Part shown: positions 36,551-44,117 of the stretch, piece after piece
Position numbering within the stretch: position 1 is the first letter of the stretch
Layout of the letters: each line of letters opens with the position of its first letter
Notes under the pieces: generated by a model
What the model saw: only the letters and a program-made list of their open reading frames with translations
Databases searched by the model: none
What the model was told of the DNA's origin: nothing
Assembly (NCBI RefSeq): GCF_029894335.1
Contig: NZ_JARXZC010000020.1
Coordinates: forward strand, 1-64,000
Source: Kitasatospora sp. MAP5-34
Lineage (GTDB): Bacteria; Actinomycetota; Actinomycetes; Streptomycetales; Streptomycetaceae
Direction of reading: 5' to 3'
Length of the DNA: 64,000 nucleotides
Program-made: the position numbers and the translations under genes

Positions 36551-37263
36551 CCGCTCTCCTTGAGGTCGAGGACCTCCGCGTCTCCTACGGCAAGATCGAG
36601 GCCGTCAAGGGCATCAGCTTCACCGTCAACCAGGGCGAAGTCACCACCCTCATCGGCACCAACGGCGCCGGCAAGACGACCACGCTGCGCACCCTCTCCG
36701 GTCTGCTCAGGCCCACCGCCGGGAAGATCACGTTCGACGGGCAGCCGCTGAACACCGTCCCCGCGCACAAGATCGTCGCGCTGGGCCTGGCCCACTCCCC
36801 CGAAGGCCGGCACATCTTCCCCCGGATGAGCATCGAGGAGAACCTCCTCCTCGGCGCGTTCCTCCGCCGGGACCCGGTCGGCATCACCGAGGACGTGGAG
36901 CGCGCCTACACGCTCTTCCCGATCCTCGGCGAACGCCGGAAGCAGGCGGCGGGCACCCTGTCGGGCGGCGAGCAGCAGATGCTCGCGATGGGACGGGCAC
37001 TGATGTCCCGGCCCAAGCTGCTGATGCTGGACGAGCCTTCGATGGGGCTCTCGCCGCTGATGATGCAGAAGATCATGGCGACGATCATCGAACTCAAGTC
37101 CACGGGCACCACGATCCTGCTGGTCGAGCAGAACGCCCAGGCGGCGCTCTCGCTCTCCGACCAGGGCTACGTCATGGAGACCGGCCGCGTCGTCCTCACC
37201 GGGACGGGCACGGACCTGCTGCACGACGAGTCGGTCCGGAAGGCGTACCTCGGCGAGGACTGA
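36547..37263 (+). CDS. livF: Branched-chain amino-acid ABC transporter ATPase LivF
   Basis: 238 residues, normal length. Walker A LIGTNGAGKTTTLRTLSG, signature LSGGEQQMLAMGRALM and Walker B LLMLDEPSMGLSP are present, and HSPEGRHIFPRMSIEENL is a LivF-specific block. With LivG it energises the LivHM permease. It is the last gene of the operon and is followed 22 bases later by a strong hairpin. Confidence 0.95.
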   Translation: MTALLEVEDLRVSYGKIEAVKGISFTVNQGEVTTLIGTNGAGKTTTLRTLSGLLRPTAGKITFDGQPLNTVPAHKIVALGLAHSPEGRHIFPRMSIEENLLLGAFLRRDPVGITEDVERAYTLFPILGERRKQAAGTLSGGEQQMLAMGRALMSRPKLLMLDEPSMGLSPLMMQKIMATIIELKSTGTTILLVEQNAQAALSLSDQGYVMETGRVVLTGTGTDLLHDESVRKAYLGED

Positions 37264-37285
37264 CCACGCGTCACACACCCACCTG

Positions 37286-37325
37286 CTTCGCCCCGCCGGA
37301 TCGCGGTTCGCCCGGCGGGGCGAAG
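37286..37325 (+). terminator. liv operon terminator
   Basis: CTTCGCCCCGCCGG (37286-37299) pairs perfectly with CCGGCGGGGCGAAG (37312-37325) around a 12-base loop, just after livF. Confidence 0.85.
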
Positions 37326-37523
37326 TGCTGTCCGGGCCTGGCACCCGACAGTTCTCGGCGGCTCGACCGGCCGCCCACTCCCACAAGGCCCCGCCGGGGG
37401 CCCACGACGGAGCGCGGCAGTGCCAGGCCGCCGACGCCGGCACCCGCCACTCCACCCCGCTCGTCTGCCAGCTGTCACCGGCACGCTGACCACCCAGCGC
37501 AGGACGGGCGCCCCAGGGGCAGC

Positions 37524-37565
37524 ACTTCGCCCCGCCGGATTCAGACACATCCGGCGGGGCGAAGT
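37524..37565 (-). terminator. Terminator of the ANTAR response-regulator gene (possibly bidirectional)
   Basis: A perfect 17-bp stem (37524-37540 with 37549-37565, core ACTTCGCCCCGCCGGAT) encloses an 8-base loop, 24 bases past the regulator stop. The arm sequence is the same as in the liv terminator 238 bases away. The 200 bases between the two hairpins hold no supported gene. Confidence 0.85.
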
Positions 37566-37589
37566 CGCGAGTTCTCCCGGGTCGAGCGG

Positions 37590-38252
37590 TCAGCCCTCGG
37601 ACGGCGACTCGGCCTCGGACTTCTTCCTGTCCTGGGCCACACCCTCCTCGATCACTGCCTCGGCGACGGCGGCCATCGTCATCCGACGGTCCATCGAGGT
37701 CTTCTGGATCCACCGGAAGGCGGCCGGCTCGTTCAGGCCGAACTTCGTCTGCAGCACGCTCTTCGCCCGGTCGACCAGCTTGCGGGTCTCCAGGCGCTGC
37801 GAGAGGTCGGCGATCTCCTCCTCGAGCGTGCGCATCTCCGTGTAACGGGAGACCGCCATCTCGATCGCGGGAACGAGGTCGCTCTTGCTGAACGGCTTCA
37901 CGATGTACGCCATCGCACCGGCGTCCCGCGCCCGGTCGACCAGCTCGCGCTGTGAGAAGGCGGTGAGCATCAGCACGGGGGCGAGATGCGCGGCGTGGAT
38001 CTGCTCGGCGGCGGACAGACCGTCCAGGATCGGCATCTTCACATCGAGGATCGCCAGGTCCGGGCGGAGCTCCTCGACCAGCTTCACCGCAGTCGCTCCG
38101 TCTCCGGCCTCGCCGACGACGGTGTAACCCTCTTCTTCCAGCATCTCCTTCAGGTCGAGACGGATCAGCGTCTCGTCCTCGGCGATGACAATTCGGGTGA
38201 TCTGGGGCGAGTCGGTGTCAAGCGCCACGGGCTGCTCGTCGGCGGTACTCAA
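37590..38252 (-). CDS. pdtaR: ANTAR-domain response regulator (PdtaR-like)
   Basis: 220 residues. The receiver domain (about 20-135) has the acidic pocket IAEDE, phospho-acceptor D70 in LAILDVKMP, and KPF as the switch Lys. A coiled linker (EEEIADLSQRLETRKLVDRA) leads to an ANTAR domain (about 155-212), which binds paired RNA hairpins to antiterminate transcription. A cognate kinase is expected elsewhere. I assign a TTG start because a near-perfect GAGGAGT lies 4 bases upstream; longer frames lack a ribosome binding site. In Streptomyces this gene usually sits close to pyk, but here a tRNA and about 4 kb of accessory genes lie between. Confidence 0.9.
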   Translation of the reverse strand: MSTADEQPVALDTDSPQITRIVIAEDETLIRLDLKEMLEEEGYTVVGEAGDGATAVKLVEELRPDLAILDVKMPILDGLSAAEQIHAAHLAPVLMLTAFSQRELVDRARDAGAMAYIVKPFSKSDLVPAIEMAVSRYTEMRTLEEEIADLSQRLETRKLVDRAKSVLQTKFGLNEPAAFRWIQKTSMDRRMTMAAVAEAVIEEGVAQDRKKSEAESPSEG

Positions 38253-38347
38253 GGGACTCCTCGTTCTGGCGGGGGCTGCATGCACGAGGGTACCTAGACA
38301 CTGTATGTTTGAAGCACGCACTCAGGGGTTTCACCTTTGATTGCCAG

Positions 38348-38422
38348 GCCCCGATAGCCCAATTGGCAGCAGGCGAAGGTCTCAAACACCTTACAGTGTG
38401 GGTTCGAGTCCCACTCGGGGCA
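38348..38422 (+). tRNA. tRNA with CAA (Leu-type) anticodon on a class-I body
   Basis: A complete 75-base cloverleaf can be folded. The acceptor is GCCCCGA/TCGGGGC with discriminator A. The D arm is GCC/GGC with GG in the loop. The anticodon stem AAGGT/ACCTT carries loop CTCAAAC (anticodon CAA at 38383-38385), and the T arm is GTGGG/CCCAC with loop TTCGAGT. The variable region is only five bases (ACAGT). CAA reads UUG leucine, but ordinary bacterial tRNA-Leu is class II with a long variable arm, so this is atypical. CCA is not encoded. A CCTTCGA-T-TCGAAGG palindrome after a T run (38428-38442) follows. Confidence 0.85.
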
Positions 38423-38543
38423 CTTTTCCTTCGATTCGAAGGCTCTTTACCAAGTATTTGCCGTTGGCGATCTTCATACCTGCGGATGAAGATACTGCCG
38501 AATCCATCATGCGAGACGGCTTCCCCTGCTAACTGTTCGTGAC

Positions 38544-39317
38544 ATGTACGACATGGCTACGCGTCAGCACGCAGTCGCCCTCCACGAGTCCGGACTCACC
38601 ATCAGCGAGGTCAGTCGAGCGACAGGAGTCTCGCGGTTCTCCGTCCGTGAATGGACGATCCGCATCACTCCGAGCCCCCTGATGACAGCCGAATGTCCCG
38701 TCAGATCAGGAACGCTCTCCACGGACCGTCCAAGGGCCGACTACGCCTACCTGCTGGGCCTGTACCTGGGCGACGGTTGCATCAGCGAAGGCCGTGGGGG
38801 CGTCCACGCCCTGCGCATAGCGTGCGGGAACGCCTGGCCCGGGCTCATCGACGAGTGCGCGCGGGCGGTCACGGCGGTGCTGCCGACCAATGGTGTCTCC
38901 CGCGTATCAGCCCCCGGCTGCACGTCAGTTGTCAGTACCAGCAAGCACTGGCCCTGCCTCTTCCCTCAGCACGGACCGGGGCCGAAGCACCTGCGCCGCA
39001 TCAGCCTGACGGCGTGGCAACAGCAAATCGTCGCGGAACATCCGTGGGAGTTGCTGCGCGGGCTGATCCACTCCGACGGCTGTCGGATCACCAACTGGGC
39101 CACCAGGACGGTCGCGGGTCAGTCCAAGCGCTACGAGTACCCGCGCTACTTTTTCACCAACACGTCCGCCGACATCGTCCGGATCTTCACGGGCACCCTC
39201 GACACCCTCGGCGTGGAGTGGAAGGTGGCCGCGCGCTCGAACGGAGCCGTGAACGTCTCCGTCGCCCGCCGGGCGTCAGTCGCCCTGATGGACGAGCACA
39301 TCGGCCCCAAGTACTGA
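38544..39317 (+). CDS. Free-standing HTH-LAGLIDADG protein (homing-endonuclease-like)
   Basis: 257 residues. An N-terminal helix-turn-helix (about 8-38, LTISEVSRATGVSRFSVREW) resembles resolvase/transposase-type DNA-binding domains. Two LAGLIDADG motifs follow: LLGLYLGDG (70-78) and LRGLIHSDG (about 171-179), each keeping the catalytic Asp (D77, D178), as in monomeric two-motif endonucleases. No intein splicing residues or host gene flank it. It starts about 120 bases after the tRNA in a stretch of lower GC, consistent with acquisition. The start may be ATG 38544 or 38553; neither has a clear ribosome binding site. A domesticated DNA-binding regulator is the alternative. Confidence 0.75.
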   Translation: MYDMATRQHAVALHESGLTISEVSRATGVSRFSVREWTIRITPSPLMTAECPVRSGTLSTDRPRADYAYLLGLYLGDGCISEGRGGVHALRIACGNAWPGLIDECARAVTAVLPTNGVSRVSAPGCTSVVSTSKHWPCLFPQHGPGPKHLRRISLTAWQQQIVAEHPWELLRGLIHSDGCRITNWATRTVAGQSKRYEYPRYFFTNTSADIVRIFTGTLDTLGVEWKVAARSNGAVNVSVARRASVALMDEHIGPKY

Positions 39318-39375
39318 CGGTCGCCACGAGTGCATCGAAGTCCAGCGCCCTCGCACTCCAGCACGCCTGATCGGA

Positions 39376-39415
39376 GGGGTTCGCGGCGCGGGAGCCGTCC
39401 CGTGCCGCGAACCCC
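39376..39415. terminator. Bidirectional terminator between the HTH-LAGLIDADG and nitrilase-like genes
   Basis: An 18-bp stem with one G-U pair (39376-39393 with 39398-39415, core GGTTCGCGGC/GCCGCGAACC) and a GCCG loop lies between the two convergent stops. Confidence 0.85.
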
Positions 39416-39428
39416 CCGGATTTCCGCG

Positions 39429-40463
39429 CTAGAAGGCCGCCGTGCGGTCTGAGCTGCGCGGGTCGGTCACCTGGTGCCCGGCGTACACGCCCGCGCGCGA
39501 CTCACGACGCCAGGGGCGTGCGTAGGTCACCGCTTCGGCGGCGGCCTCGGAAGCGTCGTCGAGGTCCACGACCGCCACCGACGGCGAACCGTCCGCAGGG
39601 CACCGCTCCAGCCAGTCGCCGCCCGGGGCGATGACTCCGGACGGTGCCGTCGCGCTGTGCTGCGTCGGCACCGAGAAGCTGACCCAGTAGCTGTTGGCCG
39701 CAGCGTGGCCCTGGGCCTGGACGGCGGCGTTGCCCGGGGAGACGCCGGTCGTGGAGAACAGGACGCAGTCGACGTCCAGTTTCTCGTACTCGGCGAACAA
39801 CTCCGGATAGTGGATCTCCATGCCGAGCAGGCAGCCGAAGCGCACACCGTCGACGTCGAAGGTCACTGGCGAGCTGCCCGGCGAGTACAGGTACGAGACC
39901 TTCGTGTTCGACAGCAGGCGCTCGTCGTACCGCGTGACCACCTCGCCTCGATCGGAGATGACGTAGAGGCTGTTGTGCGGGCGGTTCGGCTCGCCCAGGC
40001 GGTGCACCGAGGCGATCACCGTCCACAGCCGCAGCTCACGTGCCGACTTGGCGATCGAGGCCAACTCCGCTTGCAGGACCGGCCACTGGCACCGCTCCCA
40101 GTCCGCCGGACCGACCGCGTCCGGGCTGTCGACGGACATCACGAGCTTGTGGGGAGAGCAGATCGCGCCTTCCGGGAAGTGCACGATCCTCGCGCCCCGA
40201 GCACTCGCCTCACGCATCAGAGCACGGACCTGACGGCCGCTCTCGCGCAGCGCGTCCACATCGCGGGGGTCCTCGCGGACGGGGGTCTGCGCGACGGCGA
40301 GCCGGACGCGCTTGGGGTTCGCTGCTGCCGGCCTGACGTCCGTGACGTCCGTGACGTCTCCCGAAGGAGTCGGACGGAAGTGCCGGAGGGCGGAGGTGTA
40401 GGACTCGCCGGTCTTGGCGGCACGGGCGCGCACCTGGCGCTTGAAGTTGCTGTGGGCTGTCAT
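39429..40463 (-). CDS. Carbon-nitrogen hydrolase (nitrilase) fold protein lacking catalytic Lys and Cys
   Basis: 344 residues. The nitrilase fold covers about 52-320: RLAVAQTPV, then IVHFPEGA with the triad Glu (E98). Where the family has Lys, the sequence is RYDERLLS, with Glu at 181. Where it has the nucleophile Cys (normally ICYEIxxPE), it reads LLGMEIHYPE, with Gly at 214. Two of the three catalytic residues are therefore gone and hydrolase activity is doubtful. The N-terminus (1-30, NFKRQVRARAAKTGESYTSA) is an extra basic helical segment not part of the nitrilase fold. The frame is intact and the ribosome binding site is good (GGAAGG), so it is probably an expressed pseudoenzyme. Confidence 0.8.
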   Translation of the reverse strand: MTAHSNFKRQVRARAAKTGESYTSALRHFRPTPSGDVTDVTDVRPAAANPKRVRLAVAQTPVREDPRDVDALRESGRQVRALMREASARGARIVHFPEGAICSPHKLVMSVDSPDAVGPADWERCQWPVLQAELASIAKSARELRLWTVIASVHRLGEPNRPHNSLYVISDRGEVVTRYDERLLSNTKVSYLYSPGSSPVTFDVDGVRFGCLLGMEIHYPELFAEYEKLDVDCVLFSTTGVSPGNAAVQAQGHAAANSYWVSFSVPTQHSATAPSGVIAPGGDWLERCPADGSPSVAVVDLDDASEAAAEAVTYARPWRRESRAGVYAGHQVTDPRSSDRTAAF

Positions 40464-40966
40464 AGCGGCCTTCCACGCCTTGAGCGACGGCTCCCCAGCA
40501 ACCTCGCCCGAGGCGATCGGGCTGCGACAGCGACCTGAGACGGCTGGTCCCTTTGCCTCCGCTGGGAGACCGTGCTGGGGACGGTCGCGGGAGGTTCGGC
40601 GTAGGCCACGCAGTCCGTCATCATGCCGTCGCCCACGGGCTCCGTCAACCTCCCTCGACTTCCGTCAACCTGTCCGGCGCGCCGTCGAATTCAACCGACC
40701 CGCGCCCGGAAGACCTGCGGACGGCCGGCTCCGAAGTGACGACCCGGCACTTGCGATCGGCAACTCGGGCCGACCGGCAAAACGGTGGGCGGCGTCGCGA
40801 CGCCAGGACGGTCGCCCGGTCGGCTCGCGAAGTCCGTCGGGAGTTGACGCGGGAGTCCGCGTCATGCCGCGTAGGGGCCGGAGATCTGGTGTCGTGCGGC
40901 ACTGTCGGCATTGCCGTGCCATGTCAGGGATGCGCGCTTCCCGGCCGGACGGCATGCGCCTGACGT
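40464..40966. other. Intergenic region between the nitrilase-like gene and the XRE gene
   Basis: These 503 bases carry overlapping open frames on both strands, rich in Arg, Ser and Pro, without recognisable domains or good start sites, so I support no gene. TCCGTCAACCT occurs twice (40641-40651 and 40661-40671), 20 bp apart, about 180 bases upstream of the nitrilase-like gene start. Confidence 0.5.
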
Positions 40967-41242
40967 TCACGCCGACCTGGCCTGCCCGTCGCAGTCGGCA
41001 TCCTCCGCGCAGGCTGCGGCCAGGTCGTCCAGCGACAGGTCCAGCGCGTAGGCCAGGGCCGCCACGGTGAAGAAGGCCGGGGTCGGGGCCCGGCCGGTCT
41101 CGATCTTGCGGAGTGTCTCTGCGGACACCCCGGCCGCCGCTGCCACGTCCACCATGCTGCGGTCGCCGCGAGCCTGGCGGAGCAGAGCGCCGAAGCGCTC
41201 TCCGCGTTGCCGCTCCTGCGGACTCAAAGGAACTCTCACCAT
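40967..41242 (-). CDS. XRE-family HTH regulator paired with methionine aminopeptidase gene
   Basis: 91 residues, essentially one HTH_3 domain. FGALLRQARGDRSMVDVAAAAGVSAETLRKIE (about 17-48) includes the recognition helix, followed by helices 4 and 5. The short tail is acidic and Cys-containing (CAEDADCDG). It is divergent from the map gene across 63 bases that hold a 22-bp palindrome starting 8 bases from its ATG. A candidate -10 (TATTAG) within the palindrome would give a nearly leaderless mRNA. It is probably an autorepressor that also controls map. Confidence 0.85.
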   Translation of the reverse strand: MVRVPLSPQERQRGERFGALLRQARGDRSMVDVAAAAGVSAETLRKIETGRAPTPAFFTVAALAYALDLSLDDLAAACAEDADCDGQARSA

Positions 41243-41249
41243 ACCCGTG

Positions 41250-41271
41250 ATACTAATACCGGTATAAGTAT
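41250..41271. promoter_or_regulatory. 22-bp palindromic operator between xre and map
   Basis: The site reads ATACT-A-ATACC and its inverted partner GGTAT-A-AGTAT, symmetric at 20 of 22 positions. Candidate -10 boxes for both directions lie inside it: TATAAG (41263-41268) toward map and TATTAG (minus strand, 41258-41253) toward xre. A bound repressor would block both promoters. Confidence 0.75.
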
Positions 41272-41305
41272 TGGACAGCGACGCATCGCAGAGGAGTCAC
41301 GACAC

Positions 41306-42073
41306 ATGGTGGAGATCAAGACCGACATGGCACTGGAGACGATGCGAGAAGCCGGGCGGGTCGTGGCCCACGCACTCGCTGCCGCCCGCGAAGCGGCAGC
41401 CGTGGGGGTCCGCCTGCGCGAGCTCGACGAAGCCGCCCGCACCGTCCTGACCAAGGCCGGGGCGCACTCTCCGTTCCTGGGCTACCAGCCCTCCTTCGCC
41501 CCCGTCCCCTTCCCCGCCGTGATCTGCGCCTCCGTCAACGACGCCGTCGCGCACGGCATCCCCGACGGCTACCGCCTGCGCGACGGCGACCTGGTCAGCA
41601 TCGACTGCGGAGCCGAACTCGACGGCTGGACCGGCGACGCCGCGATCAGCTTCACCGTCGGCACCCCCCGCCCCGCCGATCTGGACCTCATCGCCGCCAC
41701 CCAGCGGGCGCTGGACGCCGGCATCGCCGCCGCCACCGTCGGCCACCGCATCGGAGACATCTCCCATGCCATCGGCACGGTCGCCCGCAAGGCAGCGTGC
41801 GGCATGCCGGCCGACTTCGGCGGCCACGGCATCGGCCGCCAGATGCACGAAGACCCCCACGTCCCCAACCACGGACGCCCCGGCCGAGGGTTCCCCCTGC
41901 GCCACGGCCTCACCCTCGCCATCGAACCCATGCTGATGGCCGGAGGACGCAACGACTACTACACCGACCCCGACGGATGGACCCTGCGCACGATCGACGG
42001 CAGCCGAGCCGCCCACATCGAGCACACCGTCGCCATCACCGACGACGGCCCCCGCATCCTCACCCTGCCCTGA
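41306..42073 (+). CDS. map: Type I methionine aminopeptidase (probably a second copy)
   Basis: 255 residues. It removes the initiator Met from nascent proteins. The five metal ligands D100, D111, H174, E207 and E239 are present (SIDCGAELDGWTGDAA, GGHGIG, IEPML, IEHTV), along with substrate-contacting H83 and H181. It lacks the N-terminal zinc-finger extension. The start is set by GAGGAG 9 bases upstream. The housekeeping map normally lies in the secY-adk cluster, so this is likely a regulated paralogue; that is an inference. Its divergent XRE partner and shared operator suggest conditional expression. Confidence 0.9.
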   Translation: MVEIKTDMALETMREAGRVVAHALAAAREAAAVGVRLRELDEAARTVLTKAGAHSPFLGYQPSFAPVPFPAVICASVNDAVAHGIPDGYRLRDGDLVSIDCGAELDGWTGDAAISFTVGTPRPADLDLIAATQRALDAGIAAATVGHRIGDISHAIGTVARKAACGMPADFGGHGIGRQMHEDPHVPNHGRPGRGFPLRHGLTLAIEPMLMAGGRNDYYTDPDGWTLRTIDGSRAAHIEHTVAITDDGPRILTLP

Positions 42074-42239
42074 CCTCGAATCCGCTCACACCCGGTAGCC
42101 GCGCCGCCTGCTCCGCACTTCTGCCACCCGGCCCGAATGGCTTCCGAGGACTTCGAGGCTTCCGAAGCCGACCGCCAGGACCGGCCGTCGACGGCCCCGG
42201 ACAGCTGTCGGCGACCGCCCCGCCCGCAGCGCAGACGAA

Positions 42240-42274
42240 CGGGCGGCGTTCCCTCGAAAGGAGGGCGCCGCCCG
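42240..42274. terminator. Bidirectional terminator between map and pyk
   Basis: CGGGCGGCG (42240-42248) pairs with CGCCGCCCG (42266-42274), and an inner CCCTC/GAGGG stem encloses a GAAAG loop. It lies 38 bases past the pyk stop (minus strand) and also downstream of map. Confidence 0.85.
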
Positions 42275-42311
42275 CGTATGTCCGTACGAGAGCCGTGCGG
42301 GGTGCTGGGCG

Positions 42312-43742
42312 TCAGTTGTCGAGTTCGCCGACGTGGTGGACGCGGACGAGGTTGGTGGAGCCGGCCAGGCCGGGGGGTGAGCCGGCCGTGATGACGACGA
42401 TGTCGCCCTTCTGGCAGCGGCCAAGACTGAGCAGCTGGGAGTCGACCTGGGCGACCAGTTCGTCGGTGGTGGGGGCGAACGGGCCGAGGAAGGTCTCGAC
42501 GCCCCAGGTGACGGCGAGTTGGCTGCGGACGGCCGGCTCGTAGGTGAAGGCGAGGACGGGGATGGGCGAGCGGTAGCGGGTCAGCCGGCGGGCGGTGTCG
42601 CCGCTCTGGGTGAAGGCGACCAGGTACTTGGCGTTCAGGAAGTCGCCGATCTCGGCGGCCGCGCGGGCGACCGCGCCGCCCTGGGTGCGGGGCTTGTTGC
42701 GCTCGGTGAGCGGGGGGAGGCCGGCCGCGAGGACGTCCTCCTCGACGGCCTCGATGATGCGGCCCATGGTGCGGACGGTCTCGACGGGGTACTTGCCCAC
42801 CGAGGTCTCGCCGGAGAGCATCAGCGCGTCGGTGCCGTCGAGGACGGCGTTGGCCACGTCGGACGCCTCCGCCCTGGTCGGCCGGGAGGCGTTGATCATC
42901 GAGTCGAGCATCTGGGTGGCGACGATGACCGGCTTGGCGTTGCGCTTGGCGAGCTTGATGGCCCGCTTCTGCACCAGCGGGACCTGCTCCAGCGGCATTT
43001 CGACGCCGAGGTCGCCACGGGCGACCATGATGCCGTCGAAGGCTTCCACGATGGATTCGAGGTTGTCGACGGCCTGCGGCTTCTCGATCTTGGCGATGAC
43101 CGGGAGGTAACGGTTCTCCTCGGCCATGATGCGGTGGACGTCCTCGATGTCCTTGCCGCTGCGGACGAAGGAGAGGGCGATCAGGTCGGCACCGGTCCGC
43201 AGGGCCCAGCGCAGGTCGGCGACGTCTTTGTCGCTGAGCGCGGGGACCGAGACGGCGACGCCGGGGAGGTTGAGGCCCTTGTGGTCGGAGATCAGGCCGC
43301 CTTCGATGACGATGCAGTGCACGCGTCCGCCGTCGACGTGGGTGACTTCGAGGCAGACCCGGCCGTCGTCGATGAGGATGCGCTCGCCGCGGGAGACGTC
43401 CGCCGCGAGGCCCTTGTAGGTGGTGCCGCAGATGTCGCGGTCACCGACCACACCGTCCTCGACGGAGATGGTGAACTCGTCGCCGCGTTCAAGGAGTACC
43501 GGCCCGTCGGCGAAGGTGTCGAGTCGGATCTTCGGACCTTGGAGGTCGACCAGGACGCCCACGCTGCGGCCGGTCTCGTCGGAGGCCTTGCGGACGCGGC
43601 GGTAGCGTTCCTCGTGCTCCAGCTGGGAGCCGTGGCTGAGGTTGAATCGGGCGATGTCCATGCCGGCGTCGACCAGGGCCTTGATCTGGTCGAACGAGTC
43701 GGCGGCGGGCCCGAGGGTACAGACGATTTTTGCTCGGCGCAT
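42312..43742 (-). CDS. pyk: Pyruvate kinase
   Basis: 476 residues. It converts phosphoenolpyruvate and ADP to pyruvate and ATP in glycolysis. The N-terminus RRAKIVCTLGPA, the ARFNLSHG block, the catalytic Lys region VIAKIEKPQAV and VARGDLGVEMPLEQVP are diagnostic. The C-terminal allosteric domain runs from about 340 to 476. I chose the ATG at 43742 to match the usual family start; an in-frame ATG six codons upstream (43760) is possible, and neither has a strong ribosome binding site. It is the second conserved flank of the accessory segment that begins at the tRNA. Confidence 0.95.
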   Translation of the reverse strand: MRRAKIVCTLGPAADSFDQIKALVDAGMDIARFNLSHGSQLEHEERYRRVRKASDETGRSVGVLVDLQGPKIRLDTFADGPVLLERGDEFTISVEDGVVGDRDICGTTYKGLAADVSRGERILIDDGRVCLEVTHVDGGRVHCIVIEGGLISDHKGLNLPGVAVSVPALSDKDVADLRWALRTGADLIALSFVRSGKDIEDVHRIMAEENRYLPVIAKIEKPQAVDNLESIVEAFDGIMVARGDLGVEMPLEQVPLVQKRAIKLAKRNAKPVIVATQMLDSMINASRPTRAEASDVANAVLDGTDALMLSGETSVGKYPVETVRTMGRIIEAVEEDVLAAGLPPLTERNKPRTQGGAVARAAAEIGDFLNAKYLVAFTQSGDTARRLTRYRSPIPVLAFTYEPAVRSQLAVTWGVETFLGPFAPTTDELVAQVDSQLLSLGRCQKGDIVVITAGSPPGLAGSTNLVRVHHVGELDN

Positions 43743-44117
43743 AGTCACGAGCGTAGGCATTACCGGTGCGTAACAACGACGTTCCAGTGGTCCGCCCGGT
43801 GGCAGTTGGCGAACGATTCGGTGAACGGGCTGACACGGTGTGACTTCGACTTCTGCGAGGTCGAGTTGGAGCGCCGTGCCGATCCGGGGCCGGGCGGTGG
43901 GCCTCCCCGGCATCGGCACGGACCACCGGGACATCAGCACTTCGAGTGATGGAGAGCGGTGACGTTGACTCACACTCGCGTCACCTGCGGGTCTTCCAGT
44001 ACTCACTTGTTGGAAACCTTCGGGGGCTGTTCGCCGACCGGATTCTTGTGCAGACTTCTACGCGCGTCACTAGTACTTGCTGACGGTCCGTCTTCTTGCC
44101 CCACGTTGGAGTCGTCC
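43743..44117. other. Divergent intergenic region between pyk and the 5'-nucleotidase gene
   Basis: This 375-base spacer should contain both promoters. I found no gene, tRNA or strong hairpin in it. The open frames extending into it are N-terminal run-ons of the flanking genes. Confidence 0.5.

Noticed and set aside
38309-38542. Short open frames running through the tRNA gene
   Set aside because: They overlap the full length of a well-folded tRNA and have no recognisable domain or start signal.
38544-39317. Reading the LAGLIDADG gene as an intein or intron endonuclease
   Set aside because: No splice-junction residues, no interrupted host gene and no intron structure are visible; it stands alone with its own start and stop.
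40645-40970. Two small Arg/Ser-rich minus-strand frames before the XRE gene
   Set aside because: They overlap each other in different frames, lack start signals, and resemble random translation of GC-rich DNA.
42074-42311. Search for an attR copy of the tRNA 3' end at the far side of the accessory segment
   Set aside because: No stretch resembling GGTTCGAGTCCCACTCGGGG was seen between map and pyk, so an integrase-type island boundary is not supported.
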